Source: Cribrihabitans_A pelagius (GTDB taxonomy: Bacteria; Pseudomonadota; Alphaproteobacteria; Rhodobacterales; Rhodobacteraceae). Taken from it: a stretch of DNA of 64,000 nt. The stretch is from NCBI RefSeq assembly GCF_048820915.1, contig NZ_JBMERR010000006.1:143111-207110 (forward strand). Direction: 5' to 3'. How positions within the stretch are numbered: the stretch's first letter is position 1; the number at the start of each line of letters is the position of its first letter. This document shows, one piece after another, positions 53,294 through 61,178 of the stretch. The notes under the pieces were generated by a model. It worked only from the letters and a program-made list of their open reading frames with translations, had not been told where the DNA came from and did no database searches. The position numbers and the translations under genes were made by a program.

Positions 53294-54307
53294 TCAGCCC
53301 TCCATCACTTTTTTCAATGCCTCGCCGACGCGCCCGGGGCCGGGGAAATACTCCCACTCCTGCGCGTGCGGATACGGCGTGTCCCAGCCGGTGACACGGA
53401 TCACCGGTGCTTCCAGGCTGTAAAAGCAGTTTTCCTGCACCAGGCTCATCAGCTCGGCGCCGAAGCCCGAGGTGCGGGTGGCCTCATGCACGATCACGCA
53501 GCGGCCGGTCTTCTCCACCGAGGCGGTGATCGCGTCGAGGTCGAGCGGCAGGAGGCTGCGCAGGTCGATGATCTCGGCATCGACGCCGGTCGCTTCGGCC
53601 GCGGCCTCGGCGACATAGACCATGGTGCCATAGGCCAGCACGGTCACGTCGCTGCCCTCGCGGGTGATGCTGGCCTTGCCGAGCGGCACCACCTCCGCGC
53701 CTTCGGGCACCTCGCCCTTGGGGTGGTTTTTCCAGCTGGTGACCGGGCGGTCGTGGTAGCCGTCGAAGGGCCCGTTATAAAGCCGCTTGGGCTCCAGGAA
53801 AATCACCGGGTCCGGGTCCTCGATGGCGGCGAGCAGCAGCCCCTTGGCGTCGCGCGGGTTGGAGGGCACGACCACCTTCAAGCCAGAGACATGCGTGAAC
53901 AGTGCCTCGGGGCTCTGACTGTGGGTCTGGCCGCCGAAGATGCCGCCGCCGGTGGGCATGCGGATCACCAGCGGGCAGGTGAAATCGGCGTTGGAGCGGT
54001 GCCGCAGCCGCGCCGCCTCGGAGACGATCTGGTCGAAGGCCGGATAAACGTAATCGGCAAACTGCATCTCGATCACCGGCTTCAGCCCGTAGGCGGCCAT
54101 GCCGATGGCGGTGCCGACGATGCCGGATTCGTTGATCGGCGCATCGAAACAGCGCGATTTGCCGTATTTCTGCTGGAGGCCCGCGGTGCAGCGGAATACG
54201 CCGCCGAAGAACCCCACATCCTCGCCAAAGACGACGACGCGGTCATCCGCCGCCATTGCGACATCGTGGGCCTCGCGAATGGCCTCGATCATGGTCATGC
54301 TGGGCAT
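53294..54307 (-). CDS. bkdA2: Branched-chain 2-oxoacid dehydrogenase E1 beta subunit
   Basis: 337 residues of the transketolase-like E1 beta family. N-terminus TMIEAIREAHDVAMAADDRV and VVFGEDVGFFGGVFRCTAGL, then RCFDAPINESGIVGTAIGMA (the latter with the conserved Glu that activates thiamine diphosphate) and LVIRMPTGGGIFGGQTHSQS. It ends with CVIVHEATRTSGFGAELMSL. The IFGGQTHSQ segment is typical of the branched-chain, not the pyruvate, complex. Starts 1 bp after E1 alpha. Confidence 0.95.
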   Translation of the reverse strand: MPSMTMIEAIREAHDVAMAADDRVVVFGEDVGFFGGVFRCTAGLQQKYGKSRCFDAPINESGIVGTAIGMAAYGLKPVIEMQFADYVYPAFDQIVSEAARLRHRSNADFTCPLVIRMPTGGGIFGGQTHSQSPEALFTHVSGLKVVVPSNPRDAKGLLLAAIEDPDPVIFLEPKRLYNGPFDGYHDRPVTSWKNHPKGEVPEGAEVVPLGKASITREGSDVTVLAYGTMVYVAEAAAEATGVDAEIIDLRSLLPLDLDAITASVEKTGRCVIVHEATRTSGFGAELMSLVQENCFYSLEAPVIRVTGWDTPYPHAQEWEYFPGPGRVGEALKKVMEG

Positions 54308-54308
54308 C

Positions 54309-55544
54309 TCAGTACCCCGCCTCTTGCCGCTGCCGGATCAGATGCGGCGGCATCGTTTCATAAACGCCTTCGAACATGTCGCGCGGGCTGGGAGTCTTGC
54401 CGCCGCCCAGCGTGCCGATGGCCTCTGCTTGCTTTTGGGTGGCGATGACCCCGTCCAGGATTTCCGCCTCGGCCTGGGTGTGGCGGTCCTCGCTCCACTC
54501 GCCAATGGTGACGAGATGCTTCTTTAGCCGCTCGATCGGATCGCCCAGCGGCCAGGCCGCGGCCTCGCGCCTGGAACGGTAAGCGGAGGGGTCGTCGCTG
54601 GTGGAATGGCCGCCCGCGCGGTAGGTCACATGCTCGATCAGGGTCGGGCCAAACCCGCGCCGTGCCCGCTCGCTTGCCCATTTCGCCACCGCATGCACCG
54701 CGAGGTAGTCGTTGCCGTCCACCCGGATCGAGGCGATTCCGAAGCCGTGGCCGCGTGCGGCAAAGGTGCCGACGCCGCCGCGGGCGATGCCCTGGAAGGT
54801 GGAGATCGCCCACTGGTTGTTGACGATGTTCAGCACCACCGGCGCCGAGTAGGTAGAGGCAAACACCATGGCGGCGTGAAAATCGCTTTCGGCAGTGGAA
54901 CCGTCACCGATCCAGCCGGCGGCGATCTTGGTATCGCCTGAGATCGCCGACGCCATCGCCCAGCCCACCGACTGCACGAACTGGGTGCCGAGGTTGCCGG
55001 AGATCGAGAAGAAGCCGTGTTCCTTCGAGGAATACATGATCGGCAGCTGGCGGCCGTGCAGCGGGTCGTCGGCGTTGGAATAGATCTGGTTCATCATGGT
55101 GAGCATCGGATAACCGCCCGCAATGAGCAGCCCGGCCTGGCGGTAGGTCGGGAAGTTCATGTCGCCCGGCTTCAGCGCGCGCTGGAAAGCGCAGGCCACG
55201 GCTTCTTCGCCCAGGTGCTGCATGTAGAAGCTGGTCTTGCCCTGGCGTTGCGCGTTCATCATCCGCGCATCGAAGGTGCGCAGGGTCAGCATGTGGCGCA
55301 GGCCCTCGCGCAGCTCCTCCGCGCTCAGCGCGCCGGCCCAGTCGCCCACCGCCTCGCCGTCCTTGTTCAGCACCCGGACGATGGAGAAGGCCATGTCGCG
55401 GATGGTGTCGGGGTCGGCGTCGACCGGCGGGCGTTTGACGGCGCCGGCGCGCGGGATCTCGAAATCGGAGAAATCCGGTGTGTCGCCCGGGCGGCAGCCC
55501 GGTTCCGGCACATTCAGCGATAGCGGCGGGAAGTCATCACTCAT
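54309..55544 (-). CDS. bkdA1: Branched-chain 2-oxoacid dehydrogenase E1 alpha subunit
   Basis: 411 residues from ATG 55544; the frame is open to 55643 but without support. The thiamine diphosphate motif is GWIGDGSTAESDFHAAMVFA ending near NIVNNQWAIST. Other landmarks are MQHLGEEAVACAFQRALKPG, MYSSKEHGFFSISGNLGTQF and the phosphorylation-loop-like YRAGGHSTSDDPSAYRSR. It decarboxylates the 2-oxo acids of valine, leucine and isoleucine. It leads the bkd operon and is divergent from an Lrp-type regulator, as in Pseudomonas bkdR-bkdA1. Confidence 0.95.
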   Translation of the reverse strand: MSDDFPPLSLNVPEPGCRPGDTPDFSDFEIPRAGAVKRPPVDADPDTIRDMAFSIVRVLNKDGEAVGDWAGALSAEELREGLRHMLTLRTFDARMMNAQRQGKTSFYMQHLGEEAVACAFQRALKPGDMNFPTYRQAGLLIAGGYPMLTMMNQIYSNADDPLHGRQLPIMYSSKEHGFFSISGNLGTQFVQSVGWAMASAISGDTKIAAGWIGDGSTAESDFHAAMVFASTYSAPVVLNIVNNQWAISTFQGIARGGVGTFAARGHGFGIASIRVDGNDYLAVHAVAKWASERARRGFGPTLIEHVTYRAGGHSTSDDPSAYRSRREAAAWPLGDPIERLKKHLVTIGEWSEDRHTQAEAEILDGVIATQKQAEAIGTLGGGKTPSPRDMFEGVYETMPPHLIRQRQEAGY

Positions 55545-55714
55545 GCAAAACCTCTTGATCCTGGGCGGCCACCCTTGCGCGCGCGGGTAACCACCGTCTG
55601 CGCGCGGGGCGGCGCCGATGCTACCAGCATAGCTAACTCGCATGGTTGAAAAATCACGAAGATGCGGGTAGCTGCGCGATTGACGGATGAAAAAGACCCG
55701 AAAAGGCGGATTTT

Positions 55715-56179
55715 GTGGTGGTTTTCGCTACGGATGCAATCGACCGTGAGATACTTCGTGCCCTCCGCGAGGACGGGCGGATTCCGCTGGTGCAGCTGGC
55801 GGCGCGCGTCGGCCTGTCGCAGACCCCCTGCAAGCGGCGCCTGCAGCGGCTGGAGGAAAGCGGGCTGATCGCGGGCTACATCGCCCGCATCGACCGCAAG
55901 GCGGCGGGCTTCGGCATCACCGCCTTCGTCTCGGTCGAGCTGGAGCGCCAGGACGCGGAGGAGATCGCCAGCTTCCAGCAGAAGATCGCCCGCTTCGAGG
56001 AGGTGGTGACCGGCACACTGATGACCGGGGCGCAGGATTTCCTGCTGGAAATCGTGGTGGAGAGCCTGGAAGAATTCGAGACATTCCTGCAAACCAAGCT
56101 CCTGCGGATTTCCGGCATCCGCGCGGTGCGCTCGCGCTTTGCCCTGCGCAAGTTCATCGACCGGGCGCGCATCCCCTGA
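55715..56179 (+). CDS. bkdR: Lrp/AsnC-family regulator of the bkd operon
   Basis: 154 residues; no ATG fits, so the start is GTG 55715 or GTG 55718, with an aaggcgga SD. HTH: AIDREILRALREDGRIPLVQ and ARVGLSQTPCKRRLQRLEES. AsnC ligand-binding domain: GTLMTGAQDFLLEIVVESLE and LLRISGIRAVRSRFALRKF. Divergent from bkdA1 with 170 bp between starts. In Pseudomonas the homologous BkdR activates bkd in response to branched-chain amino acids, and the layout here is the same. Confidence 0.88.
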   Translation: MVVFATDAIDREILRALREDGRIPLVQLAARVGLSQTPCKRRLQRLEESGLIAGYIARIDRKAAGFGITAFVSVELERQDAEEIASFQQKIARFEEVVTGTLMTGAQDFLLEIVVESLEEFETFLQTKLLRISGIRAVRSRFALRKFIDRARIP

Positions 56180-56218
56180 GAGGAGGCCCCGTGCAGCCCG
56201 GCGCGCGGCGGGGCCGGG

Positions 56219-56851
56219 TCAGTCCGGCTTCACCGCGAGCAGCTTTTTGTACATCTCCAGCAGGAACAGCTCGGCCTCGGCGTAGCGGTCGGCGGCCTTG
56301 CCGGGCGCGATTTCCTCGATCTGGACGTCGAAATCGGCGTAATGCTGCGTTGTAGCCCAGATCGAGAACAGCAAATGGTGCGCATCGACCGTGGCAATCC
56401 GGCCCTCGCGCATCCAGTCCTCCAGCACCATGATCTTGGCGTTGAACAGCTCCTTCAGCGGGCCGAAGATCTCGCTGCGGGAATGCGGCAGGCCGCTCAG
56501 CACCTCGTTGGCGAAGAATTTGCTTTCCTTGGGGAAATTGCGCGAGATTTCCAGCTTGCGGCGGATGTACTGGCAGATTTCGTCGATCGGGTCGCCATGC
56601 GGGCTGAGCATGTTCAGGGGCGCCATCCACAGTTGCAAGGTGCGCGACATGAGCTCGCGGCGGATCGCGTCCTTGCTTTCGAAATAGTAGAGCAGATTGG
56701 GCGTGGTGAGCCCCGCGGTCTTGGCGATCAGGTTGATCGACGCACCGGAAGAGCCGTGCTGCGCAAAGACCTCCAGCGCCGCCGCCAGGATCTGTTCCGT
56801 CTTTTTCCGCTGGATCCGGGTCTTCGGCTTCTCAGCTGCCATGCGCGCCAT
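56219..56851 (-). CDS. TetR-family regulator, RutR-like
   Basis: 210 residues from ATG 56851 (56842 also possible). HTH: ILAAALEVFAQHGSSGASIN and LIAKTAGLTTPNLLYYFESK. The C-terminal domain resembles RutR/YcdC (ICQYIRRKLEISRNFPKESK, FFANEVLSGLPH, HHLLFSIWATTQHYADFDVQ). E. coli RutR senses uracil. It converges with bkdR and lies downstream of, on the same strand as, the F420 operon, with its own promoter region containing a TTGAC inverted repeat. It could regulate the LLM/F420 genes; this is inference. Confidence 0.88.
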   Translation of the reverse strand: MARMAAEKPKTRIQRKKTEQILAAALEVFAQHGSSGASINLIAKTAGLTTPNLLYYFESKDAIRRELMSRTLQLWMAPLNMLSPHGDPIDEICQYIRRKLEISRNFPKESKFFANEVLSGLPHSRSEIFGPLKELFNAKIMVLEDWMREGRIATVDAHHLLFSIWATTQHYADFDVQIEEIAPGKAADRYAEAELFLLEMYKKLLAVKPD

Positions 56852-56897
56852 GTAAAATCCGCCAGTTACTTATAATGATGCCTAATCTGGCGCCCTC

Positions 56898-56911
56898 TTG
56901 ACACAAGTCAA
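56898..56911. promoter_or_regulatory. TTGAC inverted repeat upstream of the RutR-like gene
   Basis: TTGAC at 56898-56902 and GTCAA at 56907-56911 with a 4-nt centre, 47 bp before the regulator ATG. E. coli RutR is known to bind TTGACCAnnTGGTCAA, so the half-sites match though the spacing is 2 nt shorter. It may be an autoregulatory operator. Confidence 0.4.
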
Positions 56912-57019
56912 AGCCCGGTGCCAGCGGCCGCAGAGTGCGGTCCGGTTCAAATCAATGTCCGGCAGACGCCACCGGCGCCGCGGAAAAGGAGCGGGCAGCA
57001 GATGCCGCCCGCCAAAGGG

Positions 57020-57053
57020 CGCTGTCCGCGGGGAGACCGGCACGGACAGCGCA
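57020..57053 (-). terminator. Hairpin after the F420 operon
   Basis: GCGCTGTCCG (57020-57029) pairs perfectly with 57044-57053 around a 14-nt loop. On the minus strand it lies 30 bp past the LLM oxidoreductase stop. No clear U-tract is present. Confidence 0.55.
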
Positions 57054-57082
57054 AATGTTTCCCGGCGTGCGCCCGGTCCGGC

Positions 57083-58084
57083 TCAGCGGAAGGCCGGGAT
57101 GATCTTCTCGCCGTAGTCGGCGATGATCTTCTCCTCGTCGCCGCTGTCGAGATAGATGTTGAACTGGGTGGTGCCGGCGTCAGCCAGATCGCGGATCTTG
57201 GCGATATGCTCATCCGGCGTGCCCAGCACGCAGAAGCTCTTGACGATGTCTTCGGTGATGAAGTCCAGATAGGGGTTATCGCTCTGGCCGTGCTTGGAGT
57301 AGTCGTAGCCTTTGCGGTTCTTGATGTAGTCGGTCAGGCTGGTGGGGACGTGGTCACCGTCGGTGCCGTATTTCTCCACAATATCAGCGACATGGTTGCC
57401 GACCATGGCGGGGAACCATTTGGTCTTCTCGATGCCTTCCTCGATCGGGCCGGTATGCGCCGGAGCGGCGGCCATCACGCGGTAGTTCGACATGTCGCGG
57501 CCTTCGGCTTCACCGCCGGCCTTAGCCTGATCCGCCAGCCATTTGATGATCTTGGGCTCGGCGATCTGCAGGACCACGCCGTCACCGACCTTGCCGGCCG
57601 AGGCCAGGGCCTTGGGACCATAGGCGCCGATCCAGACCGGCAGCTCGTAGCCGTTGGCCCAGGGGAATTTCACCGGCTCGGGGCATTCGCCATACTGGAC
57701 TTCCTCACCGCGGATCAGATCCTTGACCACATGGGTGAATTCTTCCATCCGTTTGATGGTGGAAGGCTTCTTGCCCATCACGCGCACGGCGCTGTCGCCG
57801 CGGCCGAGGCCGATGTCGAAGCGGCCGCCGGACTGTTTCGCCAGCGAGCCGAACAGCGACGCCGCCACCGACCACTCGCGCGAGTTCGGGTTGGTCACCA
57901 GCGGGCCGAAGCGCATCTTGGTGGTGTGCTCCATGCACATCGCCATCGCGACGAAGCTTTCGCGCCACAGGATGTGACTGTCGTAGAACCAGCAGTAGGT
58001 GAAGCCTGCGTTCTCGGCCTGGCGGACCAGCGCGCGGGCGCGTTCGGGCTCAACGAAGCCCTTGAAGCAAATACCGAATTCCAT
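57083..58084 (-). CDS. LLM-class, probably F420-dependent oxidoreductase
   Basis: 333 residues with a TIM-barrel luciferase-like monooxygenase fold. N-terminus MEFGICFKGFVEPERARALV, then YCWFYDSHILWRESFVAMAM, RFGPLVTNPNSREWSVAASL, FDIGLGRGDSAVRVMGKKPS, and WIGAYGPKALASAGKVGDGV. These are the landmarks of F420-dependent LLM proteins (mer/CPS-type). SD (gggagaaaac) before ATG 58084 is good. It is the last gene of the F420 operon, 25 bp after the F420:NADPH oxidoreductase, so F420H2/F420 is the likely cofactor. The substrate is unknown. Confidence 0.85.
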   Translation of the reverse strand: MEFGICFKGFVEPERARALVRQAENAGFTYCWFYDSHILWRESFVAMAMCMEHTTKMRFGPLVTNPNSREWSVAASLFGSLAKQSGGRFDIGLGRGDSAVRVMGKKPSTIKRMEEFTHVVKDLIRGEEVQYGECPEPVKFPWANGYELPVWIGAYGPKALASAGKVGDGVVLQIAEPKIIKWLADQAKAGGEAEGRDMSNYRVMAAAPAHTGPIEEGIEKTKWFPAMVGNHVADIVEKYGTDGDHVPTSLTDYIKNRKGYDYSKHGQSDNPYLDFITEDIVKSFCVLGTPDEHIAKIRDLADAGTTQFNIYLDSGDEEKIIADYGEKIIPAFR

Positions 58085-58109
58085 TTGTCGTTTTCTCCCT
58101 GTTGGAATT

Positions 58110-58778
58110 TTAGTGTTCGGGCGGGCAGATGCGGATACCCGCGTGGGTAAAGGGCACTGCCTTGGAAATGTTCAGGCGGATCAGGATCGGGGTGATCGCC
58201 TCGATGCAGCGGGCGGCCTCGGCGTCGCCGGCGTTGTAGGCCTCGACGTCCAGCGCGCGGACCAGCTCGATCACCTTCTTGCGGGCAGGCAGGCTGTTGC
58301 CGCAGACCAGGATGTCGCAGTTGATCGGCCAGTCGAGGTTGTTGAGCGTGGTGGCCGAGACGTTGTGCAGCGCGCCGATCACCGGGATCTCGTCGCCCAG
58401 CAGCGCCTGTGCGGCCTCGGTCGCAGAGCCTTCGGGCGGCATGTCCACCTTCTTGGGGTCGCCTTCTTTCAGCGGCACCACGATGTCGACCAGGATCTTG
58501 CCCGCGAGCGCCGGCTTCAGCGCCTCCAGCGTGGCGTTATGAGCGGAAAACGGCACCGCGAGGATCACCATTTCGTCTGCCGCGGCGGTGGCGGTCTCGT
58601 TGTCGACGCCGGTGATCTCGGCCGCGCCTTCGGGCAGTTTCGCCATCAGCTCGGCGGCGATGCCTGCGCTGCGCCCGCCATCGCGCGAGCCCAGTGCGAC
58701 GGGGATGCCCGCGCGGGCAAAGCGCAGCGCCAGCCCCTGTCCTTGCGGCCCGGTGCCGCCAATGATCGCGATTGTCAT
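58110..58778 (-). CDS. npdG: F420:NADPH oxidoreductase
   Basis: 222 residues from ATG 58778. N-terminal Rossmann motif TIAIIGGTGPQGQGLALRFA followed by GIPVALGSRDGGRS, where Ser/Arg/Asp contacts fit NADP(H). Further landmarks are DEMVILAVPFSAHNATLEAL, GKILVDIVVPLKEGD and VIGALHNVSATTLNNLDWPI, all typical of the archaeal/actinobacterial Fno/NpdG family. It interconverts F420H2 + NADP+ and F420 + NADPH. It overlaps cofE by 4 nt. Confidence 0.9.
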   Translation of the reverse strand: MTIAIIGGTGPQGQGLALRFARAGIPVALGSRDGGRSAGIAAELMAKLPEGAAEITGVDNETATAAADEMVILAVPFSAHNATLEALKPALAGKILVDIVVPLKEGDPKKVDMPPEGSATEAAQALLGDEIPVIGALHNVSATTLNNLDWPINCDILVCGNSLPARKKVIELVRALDVEAYNAGDAEAARCIEAITPILIRLNISKAVPFTHAGIRICPPEH

Positions 58779-59548
58779 CGGAACATGTCCTCCTGTTTTT
58801 TCCTTAGTATGTCGGCGCCGCGGCTGTCGGCGGGCTCCCAGTCGAGCCCGCGCAGCAGCACCGCCGGTGTTTTTCCGTTCTTGCGCACCACCAGGCCCGT
58901 GGCGGCGGCGATCTCGTCCGCGAGCGCCGGTTCGGTCACCTGCAAGGGCCGTCCCCAGGCGTCCAGGTTGCCCTGCTCCTGAATGGTGGCGGGAACCTTG
59001 CTCAGCCCGATGGCCACGTTGATCTGGCCCAGCCGCCACGGGCGGCCGAAGGTGTCGGTCATCACCACGCCGATCTGCGCGCCGAACCGGGCGGCCAGCG
59101 CCTCTCGCAGGCGGTTGCAGCTGGCGTCGGGATCGCGCGGCAGCACCATTGCCGCGTCCTCCTCTCCGAAGTTCGATTCATCCACGGCGGCGTTGGCGGA
59201 GATAAAGCCCAGCCGGTGTTCGCAGATCATCGTGCCGGTGTTCTGATCCGGGCGGCGGAAGGCGCGCACCACCCGGGTGCTTTCGCGCAGGACGATCTCG
59301 ACCTTGCGGGGGTCCTTGTTCAGCTCTTCGGCGTATTTCAGCGCTTCATCCGAGGGCGTGACCGAGGCGAGCGGGATGATGCAGTCCTCGGCCTTGGAGA
59401 ACACCTTCTGCGCGATGCACAGGATATCGCCGTCCTGCAGCCCGAGGCCCGAGGTCTTCAGGCAATCGCCCAGGATGGCGGCCAGATTGTCGCCGTTCCG
59501 GACATCCGGCACGCCGGGCACGGCGGTGAGGGTGACGGAGAGGCTCAT
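58775..59548 (-). CDS. cofE: Coenzyme F420-0:L-glutamate ligase
   Basis: 257 residues. Recognisable CofE segments are DNLAAILGDCLKTSGLGLQD and GDILCIAQKVFSKAEDCIIP, then VVRAFRRPDQNTGTMICEHR and VVMTDTFGRPWRLGQINVAI. It adds glutamate residues to F420-0 with GTP. The protein has only the ligase domain; the nitroreductase-like C-terminal domain of actinobacterial FbiB is absent. It overlaps cofC and npdG by 4 nt each. Confidence 0.93.
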   Translation of the reverse strand: MSLSVTLTAVPGVPDVRNGDNLAAILGDCLKTSGLGLQDGDILCIAQKVFSKAEDCIIPLASVTPSDEALKYAEELNKDPRKVEIVLRESTRVVRAFRRPDQNTGTMICEHRLGFISANAAVDESNFGEEDAAMVLPRDPDASCNRLREALAARFGAQIGVVMTDTFGRPWRLGQINVAIGLSKVPATIQEQGNLDAWGRPLQVTEPALADEIAAATGLVVRKNGKTPAVLLRGLDWEPADSRGADILRKKQEDMFR

Positions 59549-60216
59549 CGCGCGCCCTCCCGCATCAGCATCTGCGGCTGCTGCGCCAGCAGGTGGCCGA
59601 GGTCCTCGACCGTGTCCACATCGGCGCGCAGGCTGTCGAGCGGCAGCATCACCGGGCAGAGCCCCGCGGCCTCGGCGGCCTGGCGGTGGGCGACGGCGGA
59701 TTTCGCCCCGTAGCGGAAGCGGAAGGGGCAGGGCAGCGGCACCAGCAGCGCGTTGGTGCCCAGATCCGACGCCGGGCAGAGCACCGCCTGCCCGCCGCTG
59801 AGGTCATGGCTCAGAAGGCGCGCGAGGTCGGCAGGCTGCGGCGCGGCGAGATCGCCCGGCAGGATACACAGCGCCGTGTAGCCGCGGGCGGCGGCCCAAT
59901 CCGCGGCAGTCTCCAGCGCGGCGGAGAGGCCATCGGCGCCGGACTCTGCCGGGGTTTCGCCGATCAGATGCAGTCCCAACCCGCGCGCCAGCCGGGCGAT
60001 CCGCGGGCTGGAGGTCACCACGGCGAACTCCACCTTGGCCTCCGGCAGCAGCTCCATCGCGCCGCGCAGATGGGTGACGGTGGCGTTGAAGAGCGCCAGC
60101 GCCAGTGTCGCGCGGGCGCCGGCATCGAGCGCGGTGCCCAGCCGGGTCTTGGCGCGGGAGGGGTCCTTCATCGGGATCACCACCAGCCGCTTGGCCGTAC
60201 CTGCCGCGGCGCTCAT
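59545..60216 (-). CDS. cofC: 2-phospho-L-lactate/phosphoenolpyruvate guanylyltransferase
   Basis: 223 residues from ATG 60216; the longer frame is inside cofD. It begins KRLVVIPMKDPSRAKTRLGT, the nucleotidyltransferase motif (PxKxxxxAKTRL). Then come FAVVTSSPRIARLARGLGLH, YTALCILPGDLAAPQPADLA (the PGD motif binding metal) and VLCPASDLGTNALLVPLP. It activates a phosphorylated three-carbon acid with GTP for CofD. Whether the acid is phospholactate, PEP or 3-phosphoglycerate cannot be read with confidence. Overlaps its neighbours by 4 nt. Confidence 0.92.
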   Translation of the reverse strand: MSAAAGTAKRLVVIPMKDPSRAKTRLGTALDAGARATLALALFNATVTHLRGAMELLPEAKVEFAVVTSSPRIARLARGLGLHLIGETPAESGADGLSAALETAADWAAARGYTALCILPGDLAAPQPADLARLLSHDLSGGQAVLCPASDLGTNALLVPLPCPFRFRYGAKSAVAHRQAAEAAGLCPVMLPLDSLRADVDTVEDLGHLLAQQPQMLMREGAR

Positions 60217-61178
60217 GCGCTTGCCTCCGCCAGCGCGGGTGCAAAGGCGAGGTCGATGATCTCCCGCGCCAGCCGCGCCTTGTCCTCGCGCGTCTTCATC
60301 AGGATTTCGCTGCACGCGGGGATCAGTCCTTCGGCGCGGATTTCATCCGCAAGCCCGGCATCGGCGTGGTCGATCATCAGCGTCTCCGCCAGCCCGCGGT
60401 AGCGTTCGGCCACCCCGGCGGCGTCCGAGCGCAGGCCAAGTGCTGCCATCATGCGATCGGCAGGCCCCTTGACCACCTTGCCCGCGATGAAGGGGCTGAC
60501 CGCGATCTTGGGCGCGTCAGAAGCCTTCAGCGCCGCGGACATGCACGGCACGCCCAGCACCGGCGCGATGCTGACCAGCGGGTTGGAGGGCGCGATCACG
60601 ATCAGATCCGCCTGCTGCAGCGCGGCCAGTGCCTCGGGCGCGGGGCGCGCCTGCTCCAGCCCGTCAAAGGCCAGCTCGCGCACCTCCGGCGCGCAGCGTT
60701 CGCGCACGAAATACTCCTGAAAACTCAGCCAGCCCGCATCGGTGCGCACCCGTGTCTGCACACGGTCGTCCGTGGGCAGCAGGATCTCCGCTTCGATGCC
60801 GAATGCGCGCGCCACGTCGCGGGCGATCTCGCTCGGCCGGTCGCCCTTGAGCCGGCGCATGGTGCGGTAGATATGCAGGCCGAAGTCGCGGTCGCCCAGC
60901 GACATCCAGGTGTCGGCGCCCAGCTTGTTCAGCGTCTCCAGCGCCCGGTGGCCCTCATCCGCCACGCCCCAGCCCTGGTTGCGGTCGATCACATCGGCGA
61001 GGCTGTAGGTCAGCGTGTCGATATCGGGGGAGACCCAGAGGCCGTGGAATTCGTCATCGTCGGCCACATTGCCGATCACCGACAGCGCCACATCCGGCAG
61101 CGCCGCCAGGCCTTCCGCCATCTTGGCACCGCCGACGCCGCCCGCCAGCAGGGTCACCTTGTGCTTCTGCGCGCTCAT
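60213..61178 (-). CDS. cofD: 2-phospho-L-lactate transferase
   Basis: 321 residues from ATG 61178. Landmarks: HKVTLLAGGVGGAKMAEGLA, SVIGNVADDDEFHGLWVSPD then IDTLTYSLADVIDRNQGWGV, WMSLGDRDFGLHIYRT, and LIVIAPSNPLVSIAPVLGVP. CofD transfers the phospho-acid moiety to Fo (7,8-didemethyl-8-hydroxy-5-deazariboflavin), giving (dehydro-)F420-0. It overlaps cofH and cofC by 4 nt, showing strict coupling. Confidence 0.95.
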   Translation of the reverse strand: MSAQKHKVTLLAGGVGGAKMAEGLAALPDVALSVIGNVADDDEFHGLWVSPDIDTLTYSLADVIDRNQGWGVADEGHRALETLNKLGADTWMSLGDRDFGLHIYRTMRRLKGDRPSEIARDVARAFGIEAEILLPTDDRVQTRVRTDAGWLSFQEYFVRERCAPEVRELAFDGLEQARPAPEALAALQQADLIVIAPSNPLVSIAPVLGVPCMSAALKASDAPKIAVSPFIAGKVVKGPADRMMAALGLRSDAAGVAERYRGLAETLMIDHADAGLADEIRAEGLIPACSEILMKTREDKARLAREIIDLAFAPALAEASA

